Position numbers and translations under genes: made by a program
The notes under the pieces: generated by a model
Databases searched by the model: none
What the model saw: only the letters and a program-made list of their open reading frames with translations
Told to the model about the DNA's origin: nothing
Assembly: GCA_934630495.1 (NCBI GenBank)
Contig: CAKTVW010000003.1
Location: 15,586 to 79,585, forward strand
Origin: an uncultured Oscillospiraceae bacterium
Lineage (GTDB): Bacteria; Bacillota; Clostridia; Oscillospirales; Oscillospiraceae
Direction: 5' to 3'
Length of the DNA: 64,000 nt
Shown here: positions 32,239 to 40,353 of the stretch, in pieces
How the letters are laid out: every line of letters begins with the position of its first letter
How positions within the stretch are numbered: position 1 is the stretch's first letter

Positions 32239-34452
32239 TTATTCCGCCGCTGCGTAATAGTTGATCAGACAGCCGGAGAGGATGATGTCCCGTTCCTCAC
32301 GGCTCAGATTTTCAAGCTTCAGGGGAAGCACGGTGCGCTTGCCGTCCTGCATCAGAATGCCGTCGATGCTCTGTGCGTCGGACAGGAGCGCCTTGCGGAT
32401 GCCCGCCACATAAATGCGGTCGCCGGGGCGGATGTTGTAGTCGGCGATATTTTTTACCGTAAACGGCACCATGCCCCAGTTGATGACATTGCTGCGATAC
32501 CGCTTGGTCGCGTAGTCCTCGCACAGATTTGCCACGCCGCCCAGCACGCGCTGGCAGGAGGCAGCCTGTTCGCGGGCAGAGCCGTCGCCGGGACGGATCG
32601 CCATGACCGCGCTGCCGAGTCCCGTCGCAGCGGGATCGTACCCCTCCGCGGGTGCGGGGTCGCCCTCTCTGCGCCGCCGCTCCAGAGCAAGCACGGCCTT
32701 GGCACGGCCGACGTACTGCGGGTCCTTGCGGCTCAGGGCAAATTCGCTCAGGCGGAGCGGGTTACTGCGGTAGGAGGAGGTCTCGCCGGAGGGGATCAGC
32801 TCGTCCGTGGTCGTTACCGGGTCGTAGATCGCGGAAGCGACGGTGATGAGCAGGTTTTCCGGAAGCGGGATCTGCTTCGGCCAGTCGGCGATGTTCGGAC
32901 CGAACACCAGCGGCTGCCGGGGATCGGGCTTTCCGACGCCGTGATAGACGCGGCAGTACGGCGCGTCGTTGAAGCGGTAATCCACGAATGCGGGATCGTC
33001 CGAAAGCCATTCCAGCTCCGTGGCAGGCGTGACCGCGCCGCCGTTGAGCGCGGAGGCGGCGATCGACCGCGAATCCATCAGCGCGACGAAGGCCGACTGA
33101 CCCTCGCCGGGCTTGGAGCCTTCACGATTCGGGAAATTGCGCGTAGAATGACGGATCGAGAATGCACCGTTTGCCGGGACGTCTCCCGCGCCGAAGCACG
33201 GCCCGCAGAACGCACTGCGGATATCCGCACCGGACGCGGCCAGCTTTTCCAGCGCGCCCGTACGCATCAGCTCCATCAGTACGGGCTGACTTGCCGGGTA
33301 GCATGACAAGCGGAATGCGCCGCTGCCCAAACGGTGCGCACCCAGGATTTCGGCGGCTTTGACCAGATTTTGATAGGTCCCGCCGGAGCAGCCCGCAATT
33401 ACGCCCTGATCGGCATAAAAGCGGCCGTTATGCAGCTTTTTCAGCAGGCTTTCCGGCGGTGCCTTCAGTCCGAGCGCTTCCGTTGCCGCTGCGTCGACCG
33501 CGTGAAGAAGATCGGCCGCGTTTTCGTTAAACTCGCGGATGGTGTAGGCATTCGAGGGATGGAAGGGAAGCGCAATCATCGGCTCGACCCGATCCAGCGC
33601 GACCTCGATCACCGCGTCGTAGTATGCGCCGTTTTCGGGATGCAGCTCCCGATAGGCGTCGGCTCTGCCGTGCGCGGCCAGACTGCGGCGAACGGTGTCG
33701 TCCGTTTCCCAGACGGAGGTCAGGCAGCCGGTTTCCGTGGTCATCACGTCGATGCCGTTGCGGTAGTCCATTGCCAGATTCGCAATACCGGGGCCGAAAA
33801 ATTCCATCACGCTGTTTTTGACCGTGCCGTCCCGGAACGTCGCGCCGATCAGCGCCAGCGCTACGTCCTGCGGACCGACGCCCGCTTTGGGTCTGCCGCT
33901 CAGGTATACGCCTACGACGCGCGGATAGGAGATGTCATAGGTCTTGCCCAAAAGCTGCTTGACCAGCTCCGGACCGCCCTCACCGATCGCGATCGTTCCG
34001 TAAGCGCCGTAGCGCGTGTGAGAATCCGAGCCGAGGATCATCCGTCCGCCGCCGGCATACATTTCGCGCATATAGCTGTGTATCACGCTCTGATGCGCGG
34101 GGACAAATTCGCCGCCGTAGCGCTTTGCCGCCGAAAGGCCGAATACATGGTCGTCCTCGTTGATCGTGCCGCCCACCGCACAGAGCGAATTGTGGCAGTT
34201 CGTCAGAACGTAGGGAATCGGAAAGCGCTCAAGCCCCGAGGCCCGCGCCGTCTGGATGATGCCGACGTAGGTGATATCGTGGGAGGCCATGGCGTCGAAT
34301 TTGATTTTGAGACGCAGGGGGTCGCCGGATGTATTGTGCGCCTGCAAAATTCGATAAGCCATCGTTTTTTGACGCGCCTGCGGATCGGGCTGCGCGGCGG
34401 GACACAGTGTGCCGTCGCGGTAAATCGTTCCTTGATTTCGGATAGAGATCAT
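32239..34452 (-). CDS. Aconitase-superfamily hydratase (YbhJ-like)
   Basis: 737 residues. The N-terminal large domain has HNSLCAVGG, GSDSHTRYGAYG, AGCSGGTYQN and FCGPCFGAGD; the three cysteines in the last two motifs are the expected [4Fe-4S] ligands. Then TRNFPNREGS and, at about 615-700, the swivelling domain (SNVINWGMVPF). This arrangement fits the hydratase subfamily annotated near E. coli YbhJ rather than true aconitase or isopropylmalate isomerase. The substrate is unknown. The gene has its own promoter and a ~130-nt GC-rich leader. Confidence 0.88.
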   Translation of the reverse strand: MISIRNQGTIYRDGTLCPAAQPDPQARQKTMAYRILQAHNTSGDPLRLKIKFDAMASHDITYVGIIQTARASGLERFPIPYVLTNCHNSLCAVGGTINEDDHVFGLSAAKRYGGEFVPAHQSVIHSYMREMYAGGGRMILGSDSHTRYGAYGTIAIGEGGPELVKQLLGKTYDISYPRVVGVYLSGRPKAGVGPQDVALALIGATFRDGTVKNSVMEFFGPGIANLAMDYRNGIDVMTTETGCLTSVWETDDTVRRSLAAHGRADAYRELHPENGAYYDAVIEVALDRVEPMIALPFHPSNAYTIREFNENAADLLHAVDAAATEALGLKAPPESLLKKLHNGRFYADQGVIAGCSGGTYQNLVKAAEILGAHRLGSGAFRLSCYPASQPVLMELMRTGALEKLAASGADIRSAFCGPCFGAGDVPANGAFSIRHSTRNFPNREGSKPGEGQSAFVALMDSRSIAASALNGGAVTPATELEWLSDDPAFVDYRFNDAPYCRVYHGVGKPDPRQPLVFGPNIADWPKQIPLPENLLITVASAIYDPVTTTDELIPSGETSSYRSNPLRLSEFALSRKDPQYVGRAKAVLALERRRREGDPAPAEGYDPAATGLGSAVMAIRPGDGSAREQAASCQRVLGGVANLCEDYATKRYRSNVINWGMVPFTVKNIADYNIRPGDRIYVAGIRKALLSDAQSIDGILMQDGKRTVLPLKLENLSREERDIILSGCLINYYAAAE

Positions 34453-34590
34453 AGTGACACCTCGGTTTTGCCGTGCGGGAGCGCGGCAGGGTCGGCCCGA
34501 CCGTTGAGAGGCGGGGCTGCTGCATCCGTGCGCCTCGGCTCCGCTGCTTTTCTTGGTACGCCGTCCGCACGGGAAGCTTTATACCGTCCT

Positions 34591-34619
34591 ACTATATAAT
34601 AAAGAAACGGAAAAGTCAA
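34591..34619 (-). promoter_or_regulatory. Promoter of the hydratase-MATE operon
   Basis: TTGACT (34614-34619), 17-bp spacer, TATAGT (34591-34596) on the minus strand. The leader to ATG 34452 is about 130 nt and contains complementary segments CCGTGCGG (near its 5' end) and CCGCACGG (near the start codon), so the 5' UTR can fold. Confidence 0.8.
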
Positions 34620-34650
34620 ATCCAAATCGGCCCGTGCAGAGCTTGCCGAT

Positions 34651-34706
34651 AAAACTTCATGCATGAGCGCTGCGGAAACGCGCAAATGCCGGTGCATGAA
34701 GCTTTT
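34651..34706. terminator. Terminator-like inverted repeat upstream of the hydratase
   Basis: AAAACTTCATGCA (34651-34663) pairs with TGCATGAAGCTTTT (34693-34706) with one bulge, with A/T tails on both sides. It could end transcription from cmk-like gene side readthrough (minus) before the hydratase promoter. Confidence 0.5.
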
Positions 34707-34754
34707 GTGCATCATTTCCGGTCGTCCCGCAGGGACGAGGAAACGGCACATTTC

Positions 34755-34923
34755 TTAGGCAACACCGCATAATTGCACCTTCCGCCTTCGCCGGATATTT
34801 TTCGCCGATCCAGCGGTTTGAAAAGTTTGAAATACACAGAGTATTCCTGCGCTTTTCAAACCTTGGCCCGACAAAAAATCTCTCGCCGAATGCTCTCGCT
34901 GAATTATGCGGTGCTGCCCTTAT
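34755..34923. mobile_element. MITE-like repeat, copy B (inverted copy of A)
   Basis: The reverse complement matches copy A (10395-10563) nearly base for base, differing mainly at the extreme ends. It has the same terminal inverted repeats (AGGCAACACCGCATAATT / AATTATGCGGTGCTGCC) and core hairpin 34815-34862. It sits in the 540-bp gap between the hydratase start and the kinase stop. Such identity implies recent movement or copying. Confidence 0.88.
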
Positions 34924-34992
34924 TCTGCTATGCTTTTGCATAACAAAACAGACGGCTGCGGCCTTCCAACGAAGACCGCAGCCGCAAACGGC

Positions 34993-35589
34993 TTATACCT
35001 GCGCCGCCTGAACGATCAGCTCCGAGCAAAGCTCTACGCCCAGCGTGCCGCTGTCGAGGCAGAGATCGTAATTCTGCGCCTGCCCCCAGCTTCTGCCGGT
35101 GTAGTTCTTGTAGTAGACCTTACGCTTCTGATCCTTTTCGATCAGGCGCTTTTCGGGCGATTTGTCCTTTTCACCGTAGCGCTCGACGATGCGGCGCGCG
35201 CGGCTTTCCATGTCGGCGTGGATGAAAACATGCAGACAGTCCTTGCGGTCGCGCAGAATGTAATCCGCGCAGCGGCCGACGATCACACAGCTTCCTTTTT
35301 GTGCAAGCTCCTCGATGAATTTGCACTGCTCGATGTAGAGCTTGTCGAACATTGAAACGGAATCCAGTGTGGGCTGGCTTGCCGTTGCGAGCGAAAACAG
35401 CAGGCTGCTGCGTGCGCTGGCGTATTCTCCGTTCTCCTCGATAAAGCGCGGAGAGAAGCCGCAGCGCTTCGCGACCTCGTTGACCAGAGCGGAGTCGTAA
35501 AACTCATAGCCGAGCCTCTGCGCGACCAGCTTGCCGATGCTGCGGCCACCGCTGCCAAATTCTCTGCTGACGGTAATGATCGTTTTCAT
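34993..35589 (-). CDS. Cytidylate-kinase-like family protein
   Basis: 198 residues from ATG 35589 (AAGGAGG upstream; the longer frame to 35655 lacks this). P-loop VSREFGSGGRSIGKLVAQRL, then a DSALVNEVAKRCG segment and a lid-like region KSPEKRLIEKDQKRK. This family (AAA-like NMP kinases, Pfam cytidylate_kin2) is widespread in Clostridia; substrate unproven. It is preceded by feoB on the same strand (100-bp gap). Confidence 0.88.
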   Translation of the reverse strand: MKTIITVSREFGSGGRSIGKLVAQRLGYEFYDSALVNEVAKRCGFSPRFIEENGEYASARSSLLFSLATASQPTLDSVSMFDKLYIEQCKFIEELAQKGSCVIVGRCADYILRDRKDCLHVFIHADMESRARRIVERYGEKDKSPEKRLIEKDQKRKVYYKNYTGRSWGQAQNYDLCLDSGTLGVELCSELIVQAAQV

Positions 35590-35689
35590 AACGGTATCCT
35601 CCTTCGACGGTTGTGACAATGAAGACGGGATCTTTGCAGCTCCATTATAGCACATTTTTTGTGCACGGTGTAAAAAATTTTTTCAAGAT

Positions 35690-37516
35690 TCAAAGCAACA
35701 GCTGAAGCAGGCAGCACAGCGCCGCGCCGAAGAGCGTCGGGAGCAGGAAAGCGAGAAGCGTCCATTTTTTGCTGTGCGTTTCCCGATAGACCGTCAGGAG
35801 CGTGGTGGTACACGGCCAATGGAACAGGAAAAAGACGATGGTGCACAGCGAAAGCTGCCATGTCCAGCCGTTTCCGAGCAGAATTTCCGCCATGGCGGCG
35901 CTGCCGGATTCGGACAGCGTGCTGCTTGCGGTGAGCGTCATGATGAGCACCGGAAGGACAAGCTCGTTTGCCGGGCTGCCGAGAATAAAGGCGAGCAGGA
36001 CCGCGCCGCTCAGCCCCATCAAAGAGCCGATCGGGTCCAGATATCCAGCCAGCGTTTGCAGCAGCGGCGCGTCACCGACGGAAATGTTTGCCAGCAGCCA
36101 TACGAGCAGCCCGGCAGGCGCGGCGACGACCACTGCGCGTCCGAGAATGCGCAGCGTCCGATCCTTGACGGAGCGGGCAAGAATGCGCAGGACGTGCGGC
36201 CTACGGTACGGCGGCATTTCCAGCACGAAGGCGGACGGCTCTCCGCGCAGGGCGGTCTTGTGAAGCAGGCGCGAGGCGGCCAGCGTCATAACGACCGACA
36301 GCAGCACGCACAGCGTCAGAAGTCCTGCGCCAATCAGCGCCGAGCCGTGAGAGAAGCTCAGCGAGATCAGGAATATCAGCGCCGGGAAGCGCCCGTTGCA
36401 GGGGACAAACGCGTTTGTGACGATCGCCATCAGCCGTTCGCGCGGCGAGTCGACGATGCGGCAGCCCGTTACGCCCGCCGCATTGCAGCCGAAGCCCATG
36501 CACATGGTGAGCGACTGCTTGCCGCAGGCTCCCGCGCGGCGAAAGCGTTCGTCCAGTAAAAAGGCTGCACGCGGAAGATAACCAAGGTCTTCCAGCAGCG
36601 TAAACAGCGGGAAAAAGATCGCCATCGGCGGCAGCATGACGGCAATCACGCGTGCGGATGTCGCATAGATTCCGTCGAGCAGCGCGCCGCGCAGCCATTC
36701 GGGAAGGGAAAGCGCCCTTGCGCCTGTCTGCAGCAGTGCACCGAGGCGGTCGAAGCACCATTGCAGCCCCTGAGAGGGGTAGTTTGCCGCCTCGATCGTC
36801 AGCCAGAAAACACCCAGCAGCAGGAGAAGCATGATCCCGTAGCCCCAGACGGGATGTAGCGCGATGCGGTCAAGACGCTCCGTCAAGTCCCGCTTGGGCC
36901 GCGCTTCCGTTCGGACGCAGGCGGCTGCAAGCCGTTGTGCCTCGGCGACATACGCTGCTGCGATCGCGTCGGGATCGGCCTCGTCCTTTCCCGTCGGGGA
37001 AACGGGATGCGGGTGCAGCGGGGCAAAGCCGTCGCAGACGCTGCGCACCGTCTCCATCAGCGCATCAAGTCCCCGACCGCTCCCGGCCGCCGTTTTAACG
37101 ACCGGGACCTGAAGCATTGCCGAGAGCGCACGCTCGTCGATCTCCGTACCGGCGCGCTGCGCTTCGTCCATTAAATTGATGCAGACGACGACGCGTCTGC
37201 TCAGCGCGATCACCTGCAGCGCAAGGATCAGACTGCGCTCAAGGCAGGTCGCGTCGCATACCGCTACCGTGCAGTCCGCGCCGCCGTCGCGCAGAAATTC
37301 CTCCGCGACAGCCTCCTCGGGCGAACGGCTGAGCAGGGAATACATGCCGGGCAGATCGGTCAGCGCATATTCCTCGCCCTTATAGACGCAGCTTCCGTGC
37401 GCCAGCTCTACGGTCTTGCCGGGCCAGTTGCCGGTGTGCTGGTTTTTCCCCGTCAGCGCATTAAAGAGCGTGCTTTTTCCGACGTTCGGATTCCCGGCAA
37501 GCGCGATCAGCCGCAT
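35690..37516 (-). CDS. feoB: Ferrous iron transporter FeoB
   Basis: 608 residues. The start ATG 37516 lies inside feoA and gives MRLIALAGNPNVGKSTLFNALTG (G1, shown in part); further GTPase motifs are DLPGMYSL (G3) and NLMD (G4). Then the helical domain and the membrane pore with two Gate segments, including MCMGFGCNAAGVTGCRI and NAFVPCNGR-type cysteines. It imports Fe2+ under anaerobic conditions. Compared with E. coli FeoB (773 aa) it is short but keeps the GTPase and transmembrane core. The upstream extension in the same frame is a feoA shadow. Confidence 0.95.
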   Translation of the reverse strand: MRLIALAGNPNVGKSTLFNALTGKNQHTGNWPGKTVELAHGSCVYKGEEYALTDLPGMYSLLSRSPEEAVAEEFLRDGGADCTVAVCDATCLERSLILALQVIALSRRVVVCINLMDEAQRAGTEIDERALSAMLQVPVVKTAAGSGRGLDALMETVRSVCDGFAPLHPHPVSPTGKDEADPDAIAAAYVAEAQRLAAACVRTEARPKRDLTERLDRIALHPVWGYGIMLLLLLGVFWLTIEAANYPSQGLQWCFDRLGALLQTGARALSLPEWLRGALLDGIYATSARVIAVMLPPMAIFFPLFTLLEDLGYLPRAAFLLDERFRRAGACGKQSLTMCMGFGCNAAGVTGCRIVDSPRERLMAIVTNAFVPCNGRFPALIFLISLSFSHGSALIGAGLLTLCVLLSVVMTLAASRLLHKTALRGEPSAFVLEMPPYRRPHVLRILARSVKDRTLRILGRAVVVAAPAGLLVWLLANISVGDAPLLQTLAGYLDPIGSLMGLSGAVLLAFILGSPANELVLPVLIMTLTASSTLSESGSAAMAEILLGNGWTWQLSLCTIVFFLFHWPCTTTLLTVYRETHSKKWTLLAFLLPTLFGAALCCLLQLLL

Positions 37517-37740
37517 CGTTCCACCCGGATCTGTCGGCTGTCGCAGGCGCGAATGGCCAGCATCGTGCCGCGCACACGGTAGATGATCGGACTTCCCCAC
37601 GGACTTTTGCGCAGACAGCGCACGGGCGTCCCGACGATCAGCCCGAAATCCAGCAGCCGCCGACGCAGGGATCCGCCCGTTTCCAGCGACATGACGCGGC
37701 CTTCTTCGCCCTCCTTCAGACAATTCAGTGTCGTTTCCAT
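37507..37740 (-). CDS. feoA: FeoA SH3-domain partner of FeoB
   Basis: 77 residues, METTLNCLKEGEEGRV then LRRRLLDFGLIVGTPV and ACDSRQIRV, the FeoA beta-barrel pattern. ATG 37740 is 8 nt after GGAGG. It overlaps feoB by 10 bp (feoA stop TGA inside the feoB start), so expression is coupled. FeoA is thought to regulate or assemble FeoB. The SD lies in a perfect hairpin. Confidence 0.93.
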   Translation of the reverse strand: METTLNCLKEGEEGRVMSLETGGSLRRRLLDFGLIVGTPVRCLRKSPWGSPIIYRVRGTMLAIRACDSRQIRVERCG

Positions 37741-37746
37741 ACATAA

Positions 37747-37786
37747 AACCTCCCTTTGTCTTCTACAGTCTATACAAAGGGAGGTT
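37747..37786 (-). promoter_or_regulatory. Perfect hairpin enclosing the feoA Shine-Dalgarno site
   Basis: AACCTCCCTTTGT and ACAAAGGGAGGTT (37747-37759, 37774-37786) are perfect 13-bp arms with a 14-nt loop. On the minus strand GGGAGG is in the 3' arm just before the feoA ATG. The same geometry is seen at trxA. Confidence 0.75.
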
Positions 37787-37825
37787 CGGCGGTGCATATT
37801 TATATCGGGGCGCCGCTATGCCGCG

Positions 37826-38404
37826 TTATTCAAGCTGGTCGAGGTTTTTCGCAAAGGCGGGCAGACACTTTTCCATGAACCAATCCAACTCCGGAAGGTG
37901 CATTTCCGTCAGGGCAATGCGCGTCTGTGCAGCGGCGGATTCAAATTCCTGATTGCCTGCCTTCAGCTCTTCAATGCACTTGATGTGCGCCGAAAGCTTG
38001 TCGGCGGCCTTGACGATGGCATGTACGCTCTCGTCCGATTCGTATACCAGCGGCGCGTAGCTTTCCCGAAGCTCCTTCGGCAGCATGTTCAGCAGCTTTG
38101 TGCCGCTGACGTATTCCACCTGCTTGTAGGCCTGCTTGATCTCGGGGTTGTAGTACTTGATCGGCGTCGGCAGATCGCCCGTCAGGATTTCCGAGGCGTC
38201 GTGATACAGCGCGGCGACGGCACAGCGCTCGGGATCGGCGTCAAGTCCCAGAATGTCCCGACGGATCATGGCCAAGCCGTGCGCCAGCACGGCGACCATG
38301 TGGCTGTGCTCCTGAATATTTTCCGAGAAGGTGTTGCGCATCAGGCCCCAGCGGGTGATGTAGCGCATTCGCGACAGCAGCGCGAAAAACTGATATTCCT
38401 CCAT
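37826..38404 (-). CDS. HD-domain 5'-deoxynucleotidase, YfbR family
   Basis: 192 residues. HD motif residues are present: QEHSHMVAVLAHGLA, ALYHDASEILTGDLPTPIKY and ADKLSAHIKC. The family hydrolyses deoxynucleoside 5'-monophosphates with a divalent metal. Its ATG overlaps the DUF2207 gene stop by 1 bp (TAATG), so translation is coupled, although no functional link between the two is known. Confidence 0.93.
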   Translation of the reverse strand: MEEYQFFALLSRMRYITRWGLMRNTFSENIQEHSHMVAVLAHGLAMIRRDILGLDADPERCAVAALYHDASEILTGDLPTPIKYYNPEIKQAYKQVEYVSGTKLLNMLPKELRESYAPLVYESDESVHAIVKAADKLSAHIKCIEELKAGNQEFESAAAQTRIALTEMHLPELDWFMEKCLPAFAKNLDQLE

Positions 38405-40233
38405 TAAGACAGCTCCTCACGATCATCATAGTATTCCGGCGCACGGTGCGGACGGCGCTGTGCATTCGGACGGCGCTGCGAAGCGGATGCACTGGGATGC
38501 GCGGCTGCGGGACGGCGGCGGTAACGCCTGACGCGCCGTCCCGGCGCATTCAGACGCGGAAGCTTCGGCAGAACAAAGTTTTCTTCGCGGATCACGGTCA
38601 TCAGCTCGCGGTAGAGCTTATAAAAGCTCATTGCCGTGTCGGTGGTCTTCCGCGCATCGGAGAGCCATGTGCACGGCTCAAGGTAGCGGTCGCCGAAGCG
38701 CTTGGAGAAAAACCACGCGACGCCCAGCATTTCCGCAAACGGCAGCATTCGATAGAAATACTGCGCGTCGGCCTGCGTCAGCCGATTGAGCGTGTCGCGG
38801 TCGGGCTTGCGCAAAAATCTCCGCAGACCGAGAAGCTGACGGAGCATGTCCTCGCCGGCCTGCGTACGCCGACCGCCGAACATCGTCAGCAGCCCGATAA
38901 ACAGCTCGAACAGGAGCAGTGCCGCGACCGTTCCCTGACAGCCTGCGCAGAAGCCGAACAGCAGTGCCGCCGCAGCCGCGACAAGTCCGAGGACCATGTG
39001 CAGCAGACGCCGCCGCGACAGGAGATTTCCACCGAGCGACTGAACAGGCAGACACAACGCGGTGAAGATGAGCGACAGAATAGGCAGCCAGAACCAGCGG
39101 AAGCCGTTGGCGGGCAGCATCAGATCGAATACTAAAACGCCGACCGAGGCGCCCGCAAGCAGGCCGAGAATTTTCAGAACGCGCGGGTCGCCGCTTTTTC
39201 CTGCGAAGATACGCACGGCCCAGCCGCGCCGGATGGCCCCGCTTGATTTGTAGACGGCCTGCCGAAAGCGAAGGCTCTGTGCGTCGCAGGTGGAAAATTT
39301 ACCGAAAATCGCGCGGAACAGCTTGCGCTCGGCGGGCTTGCGCTCGTTGCCCATGTCCATCAGCTTGCCGAGAATGATACGGCCGCGTCGGTTGCGGTGG
39401 ATGGAAATATAGCCCAGATTGCCCCAGTGTGCCAGCATCGCGGCAGCGTCAGGCTCCCGACCGTAGAGCTGACAGGGAATCTCTCCTGCGGTCGACTCGA
39501 CGGAAAGGCTCTGCCGCGTCTTCGGGAGGAACAGCCTTCCGCGCAGCCGCAGCAGCCAGTAGAGAAAGGCTGCTCCGAGAAAAATATAGAACAGGATACG
39601 GTCGACGGACGCCGTGCGCCCCGGGAGATTTCGGAGGTCGAAGGAACCGGCAGGCGCGTCGAGCGTCATGGTGAGCGTTTCGTGGTCCTTAAAGATCTGC
39701 CGGGAGGAGGCGGTCAGCACCGCGCCGTCCATCTCGATATCCAGATAGTTGTCGACCACGTCGCCGTAGTACGCGCTTTCCCATGTCGGGAGCGTTTCCG
39801 GCTCGAACGGGAGCTGAACGCGGACCGAAAAGCGGTCGATGGGATAATCCCAGCCGATCGGCGGGAAATACAGAACAAAGCGCTGCCCCGTTTCCGTTTC
39901 CGCCGCCGAAACGGGCAGGCGATAACTGCATGTAAAGGTCTGCGTCCCGGAAAAGCCAATGTCGCTCTTGAACACCACGCATTTCACGCCGTTGACGGTA
40001 CGCGCGGAGAAGCTGCCGCCCGTGGCGGAAATGTCCCGCGCACCTGCGCCGAGCGGGAAAACGACCTCGCGCGGCGCGGTCGTAAAGGTGATGTCCGCCC
40101 GAACCGTCAGACGGCATGTTCCCGAAGCGTCGACCGTTATGTCGCCGGTCAGGTCGGTGATCTCGTCGCCGGCGGCGCTGACCGTCAGCGTCAAAAGAAA
40201 TATGCACAGAACAATGATCGCAAGCCGCCGCAT
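38404..40233 (-). CDS. DUF2207 membrane protein
   Basis: 609 residues. Signal peptide 1-20 (MRRLAIIVLCIFLLTLTVSA), then an extracytoplasmic DUF2207 domain (to about 210), one helix near 212-232, a cytoplasmic stretch, three or four helices at about 350-455, and a long cytoplasmic tail ending in an Arg/Pro-rich, low-complexity segment. DUF2207 proteins are common in Gram-positives, and their function is unknown. It is followed by the YfbR-like gene with coupled start. Confidence 0.88.
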   Translation of the reverse strand: MRRLAIIVLCIFLLTLTVSAAGDEITDLTGDITVDASGTCRLTVRADITFTTAPREVVFPLGAGARDISATGGSFSARTVNGVKCVVFKSDIGFSGTQTFTCSYRLPVSAAETETGQRFVLYFPPIGWDYPIDRFSVRVQLPFEPETLPTWESAYYGDVVDNYLDIEMDGAVLTASSRQIFKDHETLTMTLDAPAGSFDLRNLPGRTASVDRILFYIFLGAAFLYWLLRLRGRLFLPKTRQSLSVESTAGEIPCQLYGREPDAAAMLAHWGNLGYISIHRNRRGRIILGKLMDMGNERKPAERKLFRAIFGKFSTCDAQSLRFRQAVYKSSGAIRRGWAVRIFAGKSGDPRVLKILGLLAGASVGVLVFDLMLPANGFRWFWLPILSLIFTALCLPVQSLGGNLLSRRRLLHMVLGLVAAAAALLFGFCAGCQGTVAALLLFELFIGLLTMFGGRRTQAGEDMLRQLLGLRRFLRKPDRDTLNRLTQADAQYFYRMLPFAEMLGVAWFFSKRFGDRYLEPCTWLSDARKTTDTAMSFYKLYRELMTVIREENFVLPKLPRLNAPGRRVRRYRRRPAAAHPSASASQRRPNAQRRPHRAPEYYDDREELS

Positions 40234-40301
40234 CGCACCGTCCTCCCTCTTTTCTCATTTTTCCTCATATAAAATCATCATACCATATTACCGCAAAAAA
40301 A

Positions 40302-40333
40302 GCAACATCTACTCGAAAACGAGCAGATGCTGC
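40302..40333 (-). terminator. Terminator of the SLH-L,D-transpeptidase gene
   Basis: GCAACATCTACTCG and CGAGCAGATGCTGC pair around AAAA with one G-T; A-runs on plus strand on both sides give T-runs on minus. It lies 21 bp after the stop codon. Confidence 0.8.
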
Positions 40334-40353
40334 AAAAAACCAAACGGACCGTA

